A stretch of DNA of 64,000 bases from Congeria kusceri (GCA_027627225.1 CM051029.1:14001659-14065658), one strand, 5' to 3'; shown: positions 24,441 through 36,073, counted from the stretch's first letter. Notes: a model not told the origin generated them from the sequence alone. Numbers and translations are program-made.

Positions 24441-26040
24441 AGTAATAAAATAATGGAAACACTTTCAGCTGGTATTTTGCGATTGTCATTGCTCAGAACA
24501 ATTGTCCGGATTGTGAATATACAAAGTTGATGAATTGGCCAGAACATAGGTCTATAGATATGCACATTACAAAGGGCTTTTAGGGCAAGATTACCCAGTG
24601 TTAGGAAAGGCCTTAGGCTTTATTAGTGGTGCACCACAAGTAAATATATATAAAATGAAAAAAATTTAGAACATATTAACTAATCAAACAACTTCAAACT
24701 GTATCTGCCTCCATCACCATTTCACTGATATGTCAGTCACCACGTGAACAGATATAGAACGATAATCATCCCAACAATGGTACACATTTATACTGAAATA
24801 GCATGTCACTGTCATTTAACGGGACCATTTTCATATTTAACTTTTCAATTTCGTATTGCTGTAATGTTACATAAAACGTTAAACATCCAGGCATGTGTTA
24901 CCATTATAATGTCCTACTACATGTAATACCTATCACCAACCAATGTGAATCAAACAAACATTGCCTTTATGTCCGCTTTACAAATTATTCCAAAATGTTT
25001 GCAGTGCTAATTTTGTTTTTGAAATTAGGGCTTTTTTTTGGCTGATTTTATAGCCATTATATTCCTAGTGCTATCGTTTTTTTAATCATTCAGTCCCAAC
25101 ATTCCCAATTGATGGATTGACTTTTAGATGTTTTGAAAATAGAGCTGTTCAATGCAGAAAAAATACTGTTGAAGTTGTAATAACCGTTTTACTGATTTGC
25201 TTTTATTCAGAACATTCCTTTTTTTAATGTAGTTTTATCAACAATTCTTCACATTTTATTAAACAAACAATTATACTTTCCCCCAATTTTATTCGAATTT
25301 ATGCTAAAATTCCAAATTTCATGGGCATATGTCGTATTTTCAAAATGGTGAAAAAGCCCTGGAACAAATATTAGTGATGTGCCCGGATTTTTCTGGAGAC
25401 AAAATTGAATCTTTCAATCAAAAATATCAGTAAAATGAAATGATACATCATAATAAAACATGTATTGGCCCTTTATTGTTACATGTGCTTGGTGACACAC
25501 ACAGGTCATTTCATGCAGATAAAGGGACAATCGCAGTCCAGAGTCTGCAATAGTTAGTATGTGATGCAGTGAACCAGTTTAAACCCACATCACCAATATC
25601 TAACTTTGTGATAAATAATTTACGTAAATAATCTGACCTCCGACATTTTTAAGATAATCAATTGTAGACGTTGATTCTAGACGTCCTGTGATACATTGAG
25701 CCTTTACTAACTCTGTCAGGTGATTTTAAGACATGATATATTTCATGTGATGAGGTGAAAGAGTGAATGATAACCTGATTATGCTGACTGAAATAGTATC
25801 ATCCCACTCTGGGTGTTTAATTTGGTCACAGTAATAGAAACAGGGATTGCGCAATCAATTGTCAGTATTGCCCAGCTTGTCCCAGAGCCTGTACGGACAA
25901 GTGACATCTCGCCACAATTACTTATTAATACTGTACATTACAGACAAGCAGCAAAAGTATTTGTCAAAACACAGACGAGTAAGGCAATATGAGATTTCGC
26001 CACCCCTGGTAGTTTGCATATAAAGGTTTTCATATGCAAC
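24441..26040. other. AT-rich non-coding sequence
   Basis: No supported gene or repeat. It may be an intron of a gene containing the exon at 26.1 kb, but nothing proves this. Confidence 0.3.
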
Positions 26041-26044
26041 AAAC

Positions 26045-26156
26045 CTTGGGTGCAGTTTGGCTGCAGTTGGCAGTCATCAAAGCACTCATCACTGGGCGGT
26101 CCTTCAAAGTTCCAGTCCCATGTACAGGCGATATTGGAGGTGTAGCCTTCAACACT
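26045..26156 (-). CDS. Candidate internal exon encoding a cysteine-rich extracellular segment
   Basis: On the minus strand, a pyrimidine-rich acceptor (TTCCTCTGTTATTACAG) precedes a 112-nt open segment that ends at a donor (CCCAAG then GTTTGT). The segment is richer in G+C than its flanks. It encodes YTSNIACTWDWNF followed by SDECFDDCQLQPNC. The ECxxxCxxxxxC spacing recalls the central part of PAN/Apple-type domains, which bind proteins or sugars outside cells, but it is too short to assign. It starts in phase 0 and ends in phase 1. Neighbouring exons were not found. Confidence 0.45.
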
Positions 26157-26159
26157 CTG

Positions 26160-26448
26160 TAATAACAGAGGAACATTGTATATATCAAATACAACCAACT
26201 TCATAGTTCATTAAAATGCAATTAATGTAGAAATCAGAAAATTTCAGTTCACTGAGCACTTCCTGATTATTTGTGAGACAATCAGTAATTGACTTCCTGG
26301 GTACCTACCACTGAATTACCTGGGTACCGAAAATGGCTATTTTCCTTTTACAGAAACCAATCATCATTGATTCATTGTATCAAATAGCATATTTATACAG
26401 GCACTTGAAACACTACATTACTTAACTTTGAGTTAAGTATACATATAA
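26160..26448. other. Non-coding flank, probable intron
   Basis: No element is recognised between the candidate exon and the hAT-like element. Confidence 0.3.
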
Positions 26449-27520
26449 CAGTGTTTTTTTATGGCCATGTTGGGGCCCCATTCCCCTGCCAAAAACGTAT
26501 ATAGTTTTCCCCTATTTTTCACTAAAAATTCCCCTCCAGAAGTTAAAAAAAAGCCCACAGCAAAATGCAAAAATAAGCACGATAAACACGCAAAGGTAAT
26601 CGAGAAAATAATGAGTGCCGTGATTTAAATGCGTATACGCGAGTGGCTTCCCTTGTATGTCTAGACGCTTGGTTTATGTGCATATCCGCAATGAAAGCGT
26701 TTCATCTTTTAAAGTTCGTCTAGAAGCTTTGCTTATCCAGTTATATAGCGATGCAAGCGTCTCGTTAACATTGACGAATCTACAGAATGTCGCACAACGC
26801 GAAATTTTACAAAAAGAAAATAGATAAAAAAAAAAAACATTGAAGGGTGCAAAATTAGACTTTCAGTTCAAGCAGTCAGCACTGCAACAAACTACTTCTG
26901 GCGCTGTAAACGACCAACTCACGGTAAGATTATATGCAAAATTAACAGTTTGTCCACTAATAAAACTTAGTAAAACTGTAACACATACATTCCATCAATA
27001 TGCCTACCATAATTTTACAACCATGTTTAAAAGATGTAATAAAAATCCTACGGTTATGTGTCATAATAGCTTGTGTTGAATTCTCATATTTTCACTATTA
27101 TGTTACTGTATTATATCAGTTAAACACTGACCAATACCAATTGCAAACTGTATTTCGTTTTAAGTATTGAGTATATTAATTGAGGTTTGTCACTCGTTAA
27201 ATTTCTGTTTAATTGAGCAAGATTTATGGTGTTGTAGAACTGGGTATTTATGTATGCACACGCCTTATCGGTTAATCAGATAAAATAATTTGTGTATTCA
27301 AATTACTGTAGTGTAATGGAAAATGTTAGTGTATTCATAATAACACCTAAATGTGGGAATCAAAATGTTGTTATAATAAAAGCAAATCAGTAAATATAAT
27401 ATAAATATATTATATAGGAATGTATTGAATCTGAATTTCCCCTTTTTCGTCAAAAACGACGTGATTTTCCTCTCCTGAAGGGCCCTGCCAGCATTCCCCT
27501 ATGGGTGAAAAAAAACACTG
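26449..27520 (+). mobile_element. hAT-like DNA transposon derivative (about 1.07 kb)
   Basis: The left end CAGTGTTTTTTTATGG (26449) is mirrored by the right end ending AAAAAAACACTG (27520). Inside both ends are related runs (ATTCCCCTGCC near 26490, GCCAGCATTCCCCTATGGGTG near 27491). The CAGTG start is typical of hAT elements. The expected 8-bp target duplication is not clear: the flanks ACATATAA and ATATAGTA share only ATATA with a shift, so the insertion may be old. Only a first-exon relic of the transposase remains, so the copy is non-autonomous. Confidence 0.7.
26787..26923 (+). pseudogene. Relic first exon of a transposase-like protein
   Basis: From ATG at 26787 the sequence reads MSHNAKFYKKKIDKKKK, a lysine-rich start, and reaches a stop within a run of 12 A residues. 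In the next frame it continues KGAKLDFQFKQSALQQ to a near-perfect donor (ACG then GTAAGAT) at 26923. A single slip in the A run would explain the break. Short basic N-terminal exons are usual in spliced hAT and related transposases. The identification rests on its place in the element, not on a recognised domain. Confidence 0.4.
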
Positions 27521-27980
27521 ATATAGTAACTAGCAAAATTTTGTTGTACTAAGATATTGCTGTATATGTATCGGTATGAATTTCATGTTACTTTTCTAGC
27601 TTTGAATGATCCAGTTTTCTTGCTACATTCATTGTTCTTATTGTGACTACATAGCTACATAAAAAATTGTGAATGGTTCGGACAGCTTCAACCTAGCATC
27701 AGACAGCATTCTCCAAACTGTCCAAACCATGGAATACAAATAAATATGAAACGTTAAAACAAATCTGGGAAAAATTTATTTAAGCAATAATAACATGTAA
27801 TGTATTATCTATTTAGATTCGCAGTAATACTGTGTCCTATTTAAAGACGCACACCAAACAACAAATTAGAAATGCTCACACTCGATCTCTATGGAAAAAA
27901 AGAATCTGTTGAAAATAAAACTACTATTTTTTTAAGTTTCAGAACTATACTAAAATACCTGTCACGCAAACATGAGAGGA
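27521..27980. other. AT-rich non-coding sequence
   Basis: Nothing recognisable. Confidence 0.35.
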
Positions 27981-28067
27981 CATGAATGAACTATTATCAT
28001 ATTTATATCAAAAAGAAACAACATATCAACACCCCAAGATTGCTGACATATTTTCAATTCTTACAGA

Positions 28068-28263
28068 GCATGAAAATATCATCTTGCATGCTGTCGCTCT
28101 CTTGCAAGACATTCATATAAGTTTCATTGAAAATGGATATTTTGATATAAGCATTGTTTATCTGGCAAACAGCTTTGGACGCAAATTGCAAGACAAAACA
28201 CTTCTTGCCTTGGTTGAGGTTGAGATTGTAAAAAACAAAATTCATGTAAACTTGTATGTATAA
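28068..28263 (+). CDS. Candidate exon with strong acceptor, gene unknown
   Basis: The plus strand shows a textbook acceptor (CATATTTTCAATTCTTACAG) followed by an open frame to 28263. The product looks helical (HENIILHAVALLQDIHISF). A possible donor (CTTG then GTTGAG) lies at about 28210. The same junction read on the minus strand is an equally good donor (TGCTCT then GTAAGAAT) for an antisense frame, so the coding strand is ambiguous. The frame ends where a repeat element begins (about 28263), so the end may be repeat-disrupted. No domain is recognised. Confidence 0.25.
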
Positions 28264-29439
28264 AAACAAGAGCTGTCAGAGCTCTACTATTCGAAGTATT
28301 TCAGTTAGTACGTATTTTTGGAAAGTGGAAGGGGCATACACTTGTTAAAATACAAAACTTTTAAGTGAAGCCTTGTATTGTATATAAATTTTTGGAACAA
28401 ATACTTTAACAACAAGTCTATGTAAAAAGTTGGCTAACTCTGTGAAATTACAAAACAGAGTTATGGGCAATGTTGCCGCTAATACTAGAGTTGATGACAA
28501 AGGTTTGTTCCAAGTTTCAAGTGAGTAACTGATCTAGTTTTGAAGTTAAAAAACTTCTGAATATAAACTTTAACTAGAAAATCTATGCGAAAAGTGGCAT
28601 AAATCTGTCAAATACAAAACAAAGTAATGGGAAATGTTGACCCTGATACAAGAGTTGATGACAAAGGTTAGTTCCAAGTTTCAAGTAAAAAACTTATGTA
28701 GTTTTGAAGTAACAAAACTTTTGAATATAAATTTTGAACAGAAAATCTAAATGAAAAGTGGGCATAACTCTGTCAAAATACAAAATAGAGTTATGTTGCC
28801 CCTGATACTAGTGTTGATGACAAAGTTAGTTCCAAGTTTCAAGTGAATAACTATGTAGTTTTGAAGTTACCAAACTTTTGAATATAAACTTTGACCAGAA
28901 AATCTATGTCAAAAAGGGGCATAACTCTGTCAAAATACAAAATAGGGTTATGGGGAATATTCATCCGGATACAAGAGTTGATAATGAAGGTATATTCCAA
29001 GTTTCAAGTGAACAGCATTTGTAGTATTGAAGTTACCAAACTTTTGAATATAAACATTAACCAGAAAATCTATGTGAAAAAAGGAGCATAACTCTGTCAA
29101 AATACAAAACAGTATTATAGAAAATGTTGCCCTTGATACTGGAGTTGATGACAAAGGTTATTTCCAAGTTTCAAGTGAAAAACTTATTTATTCTTGAAGT
29201 TACAAAACTTTTAAATATAAACAGAAAATCAAAGTGAAAAAGGGAAAAAACTATGTCAAAATACAAAACAGAGTTATGGGGAATGTTGCCCCTGACACTG
29301 GGATTGAATGACAAAGGTATATTCCAAGTTTCAAGTGAAAAACTTATGTAGTTTTGAAGTTACAAGACTTTCTAATTAAAACGCCAACGCCAGGGGTAGT
29401 AGGAAAGCTCACCTATCCTTATAATAGTTGAGCTAAAAA
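28263..29439. mobile_element. Non-autonomous element with a tandem core of about 165 bp
   Basis: It begins AAACAAGAGCTGTCAGAGC and ends GAAAGCTCACC...ATAGTTGAGCTAAAAA. The interior repeats about six times with starts near 28351, 28552, 28716, 28873, 29039 and 29206. Each unit carries CATAACTCTGTCAAAATACA, GATGACAAAGGT and TCCAAGTTTCAAGTGA. The ends are not simple terminal inverted repeats, but both carry AGCTC/GAGCT motifs. The design matches bivalve pearl/BIV160-type repeats of 160-bp period. The family name is from memory and needs a library search. No protein is encoded. Confidence 0.8.
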
Positions 29440-29519
29440 GCGTACCCTTAAAATTGCCAAATCATTTATTGATTACACGGATTAATATTTGTAAATAAGT
29501 TCATTATAGTAGAGCTCTG

Positions 29520-29775
29520 TAAAGATGGAGATGGTGATGTGGTGATAATTATGACATTGCTAGTGATTACGACAACAACAGCAATGAAGACGACGATGCT
29601 GTTGCTACTTATGTTGATGATCATAATGAATATGACGACGGTGACGAGGATGATGACAATGATATATAAGATGAAGAATAAGACAATGGTGATATGGTGA
29701 ACACGATAATGATAATGATGAAGAAGACGATGATGACGATGACTGTGTATATGATGATAATGATGAAGAATTAAA
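29520..29775. repeat. Degenerate (GAT/GAC/AAT)n trinucleotide tract
   Basis: About 250 bp enriched in GATGATGAC, GACGACGATG and AATGATGAAGAA-type units, too diverged to be a clean microsatellite. A frame rich in Asp/Glu codons is interrupted by stops, so coding is unlikely. Confidence 0.75.
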
Positions 29776-29779
29776 GATC

Positions 29780-30630
29780 AAATTTTTCCTATTTTTGGAA
29801 TTATTTTACTGCATTTCATATTTGCAGACAACACAAGTTTAGGCAGTGAACTGTCTTTGCATAGAGATGTGTATACGCGACAACACTGCTATTTTTAAAT
29901 GAATTGACTCCCAATTAAAAGGAGACCAAAGTAAATCGGATATGCCGAGAATTTACCACAGCGTCCAAAGATCGGAATAGGCGGTACGAACCTAAGCTGT
30001 AATGTCCATATTATGATAGTTTTTAGTGTTTCTTTATCGGTCTGTTTTTATGATCAACAACCATTTGAAATGCCAACAAATCCTGTTTCAACGCCTTTAA
30101 AGTGTCCTTTTTTATGATACAAACATGCATCTATTTGTGAAAAATATTAAGTGCAGTAACATATTACACCGGGTAGAAAGCATTCAACCTTTATCTAAAC
30201 ATTGGTGGATTCGCCCTAATTACTTGCAACGAAGATGGTAGGAAAAGTAGCGTTATCCGACCTGATAGCTTTACACCATCTAGATAGTCTTACTGATAAA
30301 TGATTAAACAAGTGGGTGTGACACTTATTATACAGGCTAACATATGATCGCTCAACAATTGTTTTAATGGTGTGAAATGGAAAGTTACAATTTTCATCAA
30401 TACTAACTATACAAAATCTGTGAACAACATAAATATTCAGGAAATCCACATTTGAAAGCCTTTTTATATTAGAATTTACAATTTGCAACTACAAAACAAA
30501 GCACTTTCTATTTCGATCATGCAACATTCCTAATCTGGAACATTGTCCAAAGTTGACTTGAAGCCAAAACATCAAGCATTATCTGTGCTTCTCAAAAGGT
30601 TACAAATGCACACACAAGACCATGTTTCAA
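29780..30630. other. AT-rich non-coding sequence
   Basis: No supported feature apart from the possible polyadenylation signal at its right end (30632-30637). Confidence 0.35.
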
Positions 30631-30631
30631 G

Positions 30632-30637
30632 TTTATT
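30632..30637 (-). terminator. Possible polyadenylation signal AATAAA
   Basis: TTTATT on the plus strand reads AATAAA on the minus strand, about 100 bp beyond the stop of the candidate terminal exon at 30739-30940. Confidence 0.3.
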
Positions 30638-30738
30638 CAAGACAAGACAGGACAAAACTACTTGTATAGTCGGGGATACATAACAAGTAAACATTTGCTA
30701 TTTATAGCTATTGACGGACTTAAAAGTTAAATAATCAA

Positions 30739-30940
30739 TTACTTCCAACAAAGAAAAAATCGCCTTCCCTCATGATTTTTTGGAAAAGTGCCTGAGAAAC
30801 AATTCATTAATTGTTTTGAGTCTAACTTCGTTAAGACTGAAACTGTCTTACGTATTGTTTCAAGCATAACTGTGTCCTGCTTCATAGCATAAGAGACCGC
30901 CGCTATTGCTCCACAACATAAAAGCTTGCCCTTGAAAAAC
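30739..30940 (-). CDS. Candidate terminal exon, helical product, gene unknown
   Basis: The minus strand is open for 66 codons plus stop from a possible acceptor (GTTATACTGTACCAG) at 30941. The product includes KLLCCGAIAAVSYAMK, then TIRKTVSVLTKLDSKQL and NCFSGTFP, a pattern of amphipathic helices. Codon choice is less AT-biased than the surroundings. The helix pattern loosely recalls a cyclin-box or similar all-helical fold, but that is only a guess. An AATAAA lies 100 bp downstream. No other exon of the gene is recognised. Confidence 0.35.
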
Positions 30941-30944
30941 CTGG

Positions 30945-32600
30945 TACAGTATAACCTCGTTATTTCGAAATTGTCGAGACCAATAAAAATACTACGAAAT
31001 AATGATTATTTGAATTAAACATTTCTTGATAGCGTTATTGTTGCAACAATCGTGAAACTGTATATATAAAAGTGAATCTTTCCTTATTTATTATTTCCAC
31101 TTACATTCTCAATCTGTTACAAGTTAATGCGAATTGATGACCTTATGAATGTAAATCCAACTAAAGTAAAAATAAGACGAAAAAACAAGGAATTCAGATT
31201 AACAGTGTTCTAAATATCCGCGATCTACAGTGCATGCTTTGCATGCAGACAATGTTACAACAAGCTTCAATCACCAATCAACAAGCATCAATCAATATTT
31301 GTTGTACCTCAGGAGGACCATTAATCACAAACGGTCATTTATGGCAGCTGAAGTAAAAGTTTGAATGCTCATAATTAACACAAGTGCCTTCGAATTGATC
31401 AGCATTAAAGTACTCCTATTTATAGACTTTAACTTTTCGTTATTCATGTTTTTGTGATTGTGAAAAACATAAATTATTTGCAATAAATCACCAATAATTT
31501 TTGGAAAGGAAAATCAACACTTGTCAATGCAGCTGGCATTTTTGTTTGTTTCCATAGGACTTGTATTGACACAGATTTTCTTCAAAAAACAAAAGTTCAA
31601 GTCAACAAATAGACGATATATATAATGGCTCCCAATCAAACATGATTTTTTTTTTTAATTTACAAAGTATTTCACAATTTGCGTATATCCAATTTATGTA
31701 ATTAAATCTGACAGGTAGAAAATTACTGGAAATACCCAAATCTCTACCGGGTTATTCTTCTTCCACTGTCTTAAAATGCGGATACGTTTACTTTTAAGCC
31801 TCTGTCCATGGGATGTAAATCAATACATCGTAATTTTAGTAAATAGTTCTTATGAATGTTTACGTTGTTTATTCGTCCAAAATCTGTTTCTTATTTACGA
31901 AAGGCATTGTTCAAAAGCACTTGGTACGAAAGGAATATACTGTAATAAACATGTTGGTTTACCCAAGAGTCATCACCAGTTATCGCATACAGAAAATAGA
32001 CGATAGCAAATTACCAAAATGTTAATAATTCACAGATTTCAATAGTTAGTTTTTGTATTTTGTTAGGTAGCATGTCCATAAAAAACACTTTCTGCTAAAT
32101 TTTATTTGGTATTAACATATTTCTGGACTGCTCCATAAAACCCCGGGCGAGATCGTCAAAAAATTGTAAATTATTATTTTTTTGGCATTACATAAAATTC
32201 GTGGCGGGCCATTAGAAAACATTGCGGCGCTGGCTGAGAAACAAATCATTATATATTTTTTTAGCCTTATGATGGGTGTACCTAGTAGTGATTAATATGC
32301 ATGTTATTTTCACTGTATGTTCTTAATGTTTTTTATTTTTTTTATTTCACTATTTAAACAGATTCTCGTGCAACATTTCGTAGTTTTGTAAGCAATTATA
32401 TATACACTTCACGGATCAATTACAATTAAGAAACAACTACAACTTTGTCACATGGGTGACCTCGGGCCCTGATTAATAGCATGTTTGAAGGTAAGGGTCA
32501 GTCAATTTGTAAAGTAAAAACAGGAAATGAAAATATATGTACATTTTAATAAAAATTCAATCCCCATCTTCATGTACTTATCACATACTGTTAAACTACA
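30945..32600. other. AT-rich non-coding sequence
   Basis: No supported gene. The 76-codon frame at 31776-32006 has no recognisable domain. It could be intronic to the minus-strand exon on its left. Confidence 0.3.
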
Positions 32601-32619
32601 TATTACCCTCTACAATGAA

Positions 32620-32936
32620 GACAAGTTTCAAGAAAATCCGTTGGATACTCTAGGAGGAGTTGCATTCAAAAGGAATTTTCCCTATACATTACATACAGGA
32701 AAATAATGAAAGGGCCATAACTTGCAAGTGGAGGAGAAAAATTAAAATCCTCATTGTTACTCACAAGTACAGGCCCAATCTGACCCATATTCGACCTCAA
32801 ATGAGACCTTATGGCTATACACAAACAGTGCAAGTCTGTCCTCCACGTTGTTTCGTGCTCAGGTGAGCTAAAATGTGGTTGGACAGAACAGGGTGATAAC
32901 TATAGGGCATCTGCAAAAAAAAAATGCGGGGTCCTA
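32620..32936. mobile_element. Hairpin-ended repeat, first of two neighbouring copies
   Basis: It contains GAAAGGGCCATAACTTG and GTGCTCAGGTGAGCTAAAA, a phrase I associate with molluscan repeats. It ends ACAGGGTGATAACTATAGGG, then a stem formed by TAGGGCATCTGCA and TGCGGGGTCCTAA (32903-32937). The end matches the element at 33.54 kb in order and spacing. The left boundary is unclear. Confidence 0.6.
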
Positions 32937-33019
32937 ATTACTAATAAAATGTATCCATGTATGAAGTTGAATTACAATAGCTCATTGGTTCTCGAGTAGT
33001 TAAGCGGAAATCTTTTGCT

Positions 33020-33572
33020 ATTTTTTGTAACGGTGACCTTGACAGTGACCCCATCCATCCCTATGTTATCCCAAGCCAGGTCTGGATATAAGGTATCTAT
33101 GGATGAAGTTTCATTAAAATATTTCAAATCGTTCTTAAGTTAGAGAGCTGAAACCAAATGTTGCCTACGCCTCAAAATGAAAAATTAACAAAGGGCAATA
33201 AATCCAGAAATATTAATTGCAGAGTAACGGTTCTTGTGCACTGCACTTCTTCTCAATGAGATCTATCAGCCTGTGAAGTTTCAAGTTAATACCTCTTACA
33301 GTCTAAGAGTTATGCTCCAGGCCAAAAACGAAGTATTAAACATTAACAAAGGGCAATAACTCCAGAACCATGAAGTGCAGAGTAATGGTTCTTCTGTACT
33401 GCACTTCTCCTTAATGAGATCTATTAACCCATGAAGTTTCAAATTAATAGCTGAAACGGTTTTCCAGTTATGAAAAAAAACATGAAAGATGTGGATGGAC
33501 AGACGGATGGACGGACGAACGGACAGGGTGATTACTATAGGGCACCCGCAAAATATTTGCGGGGCCCTACTG
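33020..33572. mobile_element. Hairpin-ended repeat with a 159-bp tandem core
   Basis: The phrase ACAAAGGGCAATAA(A/C)TCCAGAA occurs at about 33189 and 33348, and CTCAATGAGATCTAT / CTTAATGAGATCTAT follows each copy at the same distance. A GGACGGACGAACGGACAGGG run leads to a near-perfect stem of 14 pairs, TAGGGCACCCGCAAA with TTTGCGGGGCCCTA (33538-33569). The same tandem-core-plus-hairpin plan is seen at 22.7 and 28.3 kb. Mobility by a rolling-circle (Helitron-like) route is a hypothesis. Confidence 0.7.
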
Positions 33573-33574
33573 AC

Positions 33575-34950
33575 TTGCTACTGAATATGGGGTGCTTATG
33601 TGCAAGTGACTCACAGGGAATGCATGTGAGCATTTGTTCTATGTCGCATTGTCATTACAGTCTATCTCACTATTTGATCAGCTTAATAAGTTACTGATTA
33701 TCTAAGGCTCTAGTCTATGCCTTTTAGTCAGCAAAACGTGTAGCTGTACCAATAGAATGAGGTCCCATGCCATGGCCATATTAGCTTAAGAAACTTCAGC
33801 GAACAGTTTATATAGTACTGACTAGACGTGTTCGCTGAAGCCAACCCTGTTTCGAAAGTCAACCAGAGTCGTAACATATTTATGTCACGCTATAAATCCA
33901 TAATTTTGAAAATTCTGGAGGAAATCACTACATAGACAGGTAAGTCAATATAAACTTTTGACTTGTGGCGTGTTTTGAGAATCGAAATACCTGAAAATAA
34001 CTCTGATCAGCACACAATGAACAATTACAATTAAAATTATAGTGTGTTCACAAAACAATCAACAGTGAATGAAAAATCCAGGAAATGTATTTTTTGTTTC
34101 AGGCTGTGTTTGACAAAAGTTACAGCACATGTTCTGTTACTAAAAAATAGATAAAATCACATGACCGTGAAATCCCGCGAGATTCTCATTTGACAAATGT
34201 CTTCCCTGCTCTAATTTCCTCCACATTTTAGTAACAAAACAGTAATTAAGAAGTGTTTGAGACCGTATTTTTTCATAAGTATACTAACTAGATGCAAAAA
34301 TTATCCATCTATCCAATAATGTATTCAGTAGTGCATGTAAAAGCTGTTTTGGGCAGTTTTTATGGTGACTTGCTGGTAGACTTAACTATGGGCGTTGCTC
34401 CATAACTTTTATGTTGCGCACAATCAACAAATTTTTTTTAAAGCAACATTTTATGGAAGCCAGATCTATGGCCATATAAGATATATTGAGGCACAGGTAT
34501 TTATAACAATTATTTTTTTAATGTTCCATACATATATACACTTTAATAAGATTATTTTATTGAATATACATGTGGAACACTTAAAAATCATTGTTACAAG
34601 TACCTGTCTATTGATGTAACTGAAGTAAACTTTAAATTGTGTTAAATACAAAGATCCATCATCATTAGAGAAATACCATTACTATTGCAAGACAAGCTGA
34701 CTCTGTGTGGATCTTAAGATGACCACCAGTATTAAATCAATCAACATACTTGGTGAGGAAACTTGGAACAGCGCGTTGAAAATGGCACAACTTTTAACAA
34801 GGGAGCTAACCTTGTAAGTTTGAATTAGGTTACACAACACCATATAAGTCGTGCCAATATCTTGATTGTTTTCTGAAGCAGTTATCGTTCCTCATATTCA
34901 TTGTGCTCCCCTACCATGGATGAACTCCCCAGGAACGATTGATCTAATCT
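33575..34950. other. AT-rich non-coding sequence
   Basis: No supported gene. Opposed short frames at 34.39-34.65 kb are AT-rich shadows of each other. Confidence 0.4.
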
Positions 34951-34964
34951 GTTTTGTAGTATGT

Positions 34965-35805
34965 CATGTTAAAATTGATATCAACTGTTATTATTAATCT
35001 CCTCTGTAATTATTTATTTCATTTGTTATGATTTATTTCGTCTGTTATGACTGCATGACTTCTTTGTGTATGACTGATATCAGCTGTTATGATCGATCTC
35101 CCCTACAGTGACTGGTCTAGCCTACAATAATTTATATACCCTGTTACCTCTCATAATATGATTGATCTCACCTGGTATGAATGATCTCCTTATGTAATGA
35201 TTGATCTCACATGTTATGATTGATATCACCTGCTATGATTGATCTCACTGGTTTAATTAATCACACCTGTTACGATTGATCTCCCATTTTATCATTTATC
35301 TAACCTGTTATGACTGATCTCCCGTGTTATTATTTATCTCCATGATACAATTTATCTCCCCTGCTATGATTGATCTTCCCCGTTATGACTGATCTCCCCT
35401 GTTTTGATTGATCTCCTACGATATGATTGATATCCCTGTTACGACTGATCTACCTTGTTATGGTTCCCCTCTGCTCAGTTATGATTGATCTCCTCCATTA
35501 TGATTGATATCCCTGTTATGACTGATCTCCCCTGTTATGACTGATCTCCCCTGTTAAGACTGATCTCCCCTGTTATGACTGATCTCCTCTGTTATGGTTT
35601 CTCCTTGCTCTGTTATGATTGATCTCCTCCGTTATGATTGATATCCCTGTTAAGACTGATCTCCCCTGTTATGACTGATATCTGTTATGGTTTCTCCCTG
35701 CTCTGTTATGATTGATCTCCTCCGTTATGATTGATATCCCTGTTATGACTGATCTCCCCTGCTATGACTATCTCTCCTGGTATGATTGATCTTCTATTTT
35801 ACTTC
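34965..35805. repeat. Minisatellite, 19-bp unit TGTTATGACTGATCTCCCC
   Basis: Roughly 40 units, diverged on the left and purest at 35.4-35.75 kb. A longer higher-order segment beginning TTATGGTT(C/T)C and running through GATCTCCTCC(A/G)TTATGATTG recurs at about 35458, 35592 and 35695, showing growth by unequal exchange of multi-unit blocks. There is no coding content. Confidence 0.93.
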
Positions 35806-35809
35806 TGAT

Positions 35810-36072
35810 TTTTGTTGTTATGATTACATTTACATATTTTTCACAATAATATTTTTCTCATCTGAGAAATATTATCCTACGAAGCTCCATATGCCAGTTT
35901 TAACTTGAACAATATTTTAAGGGTCTTTTATTGTGACAGTCGGTATTTTATACTTTAACTATGGTAAAATAACATGATTATCGGTATGTTGATTCTTGAT
36001 TTGAATTAAAGCATGTAAGTCAATAATACTATAAACTTTCAAGGAACCAACCACAGGCAAAGGGAAGTGTAT
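35810..36072. other. AT-rich non-coding sequence
   Basis: A small inverted repeat, TTTCTCA/TGAGAAA, lies near 35863-35880. Nothing else is visible. Confidence 0.4.
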
Positions 36073-36073
36073 G

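Noticed and set aside
34965..35805. Array of regulatory GATC or operator sites
   Set aside because: The GATCTCC words follow from the 19-bp tandem unit. No adjacent gene is visible.
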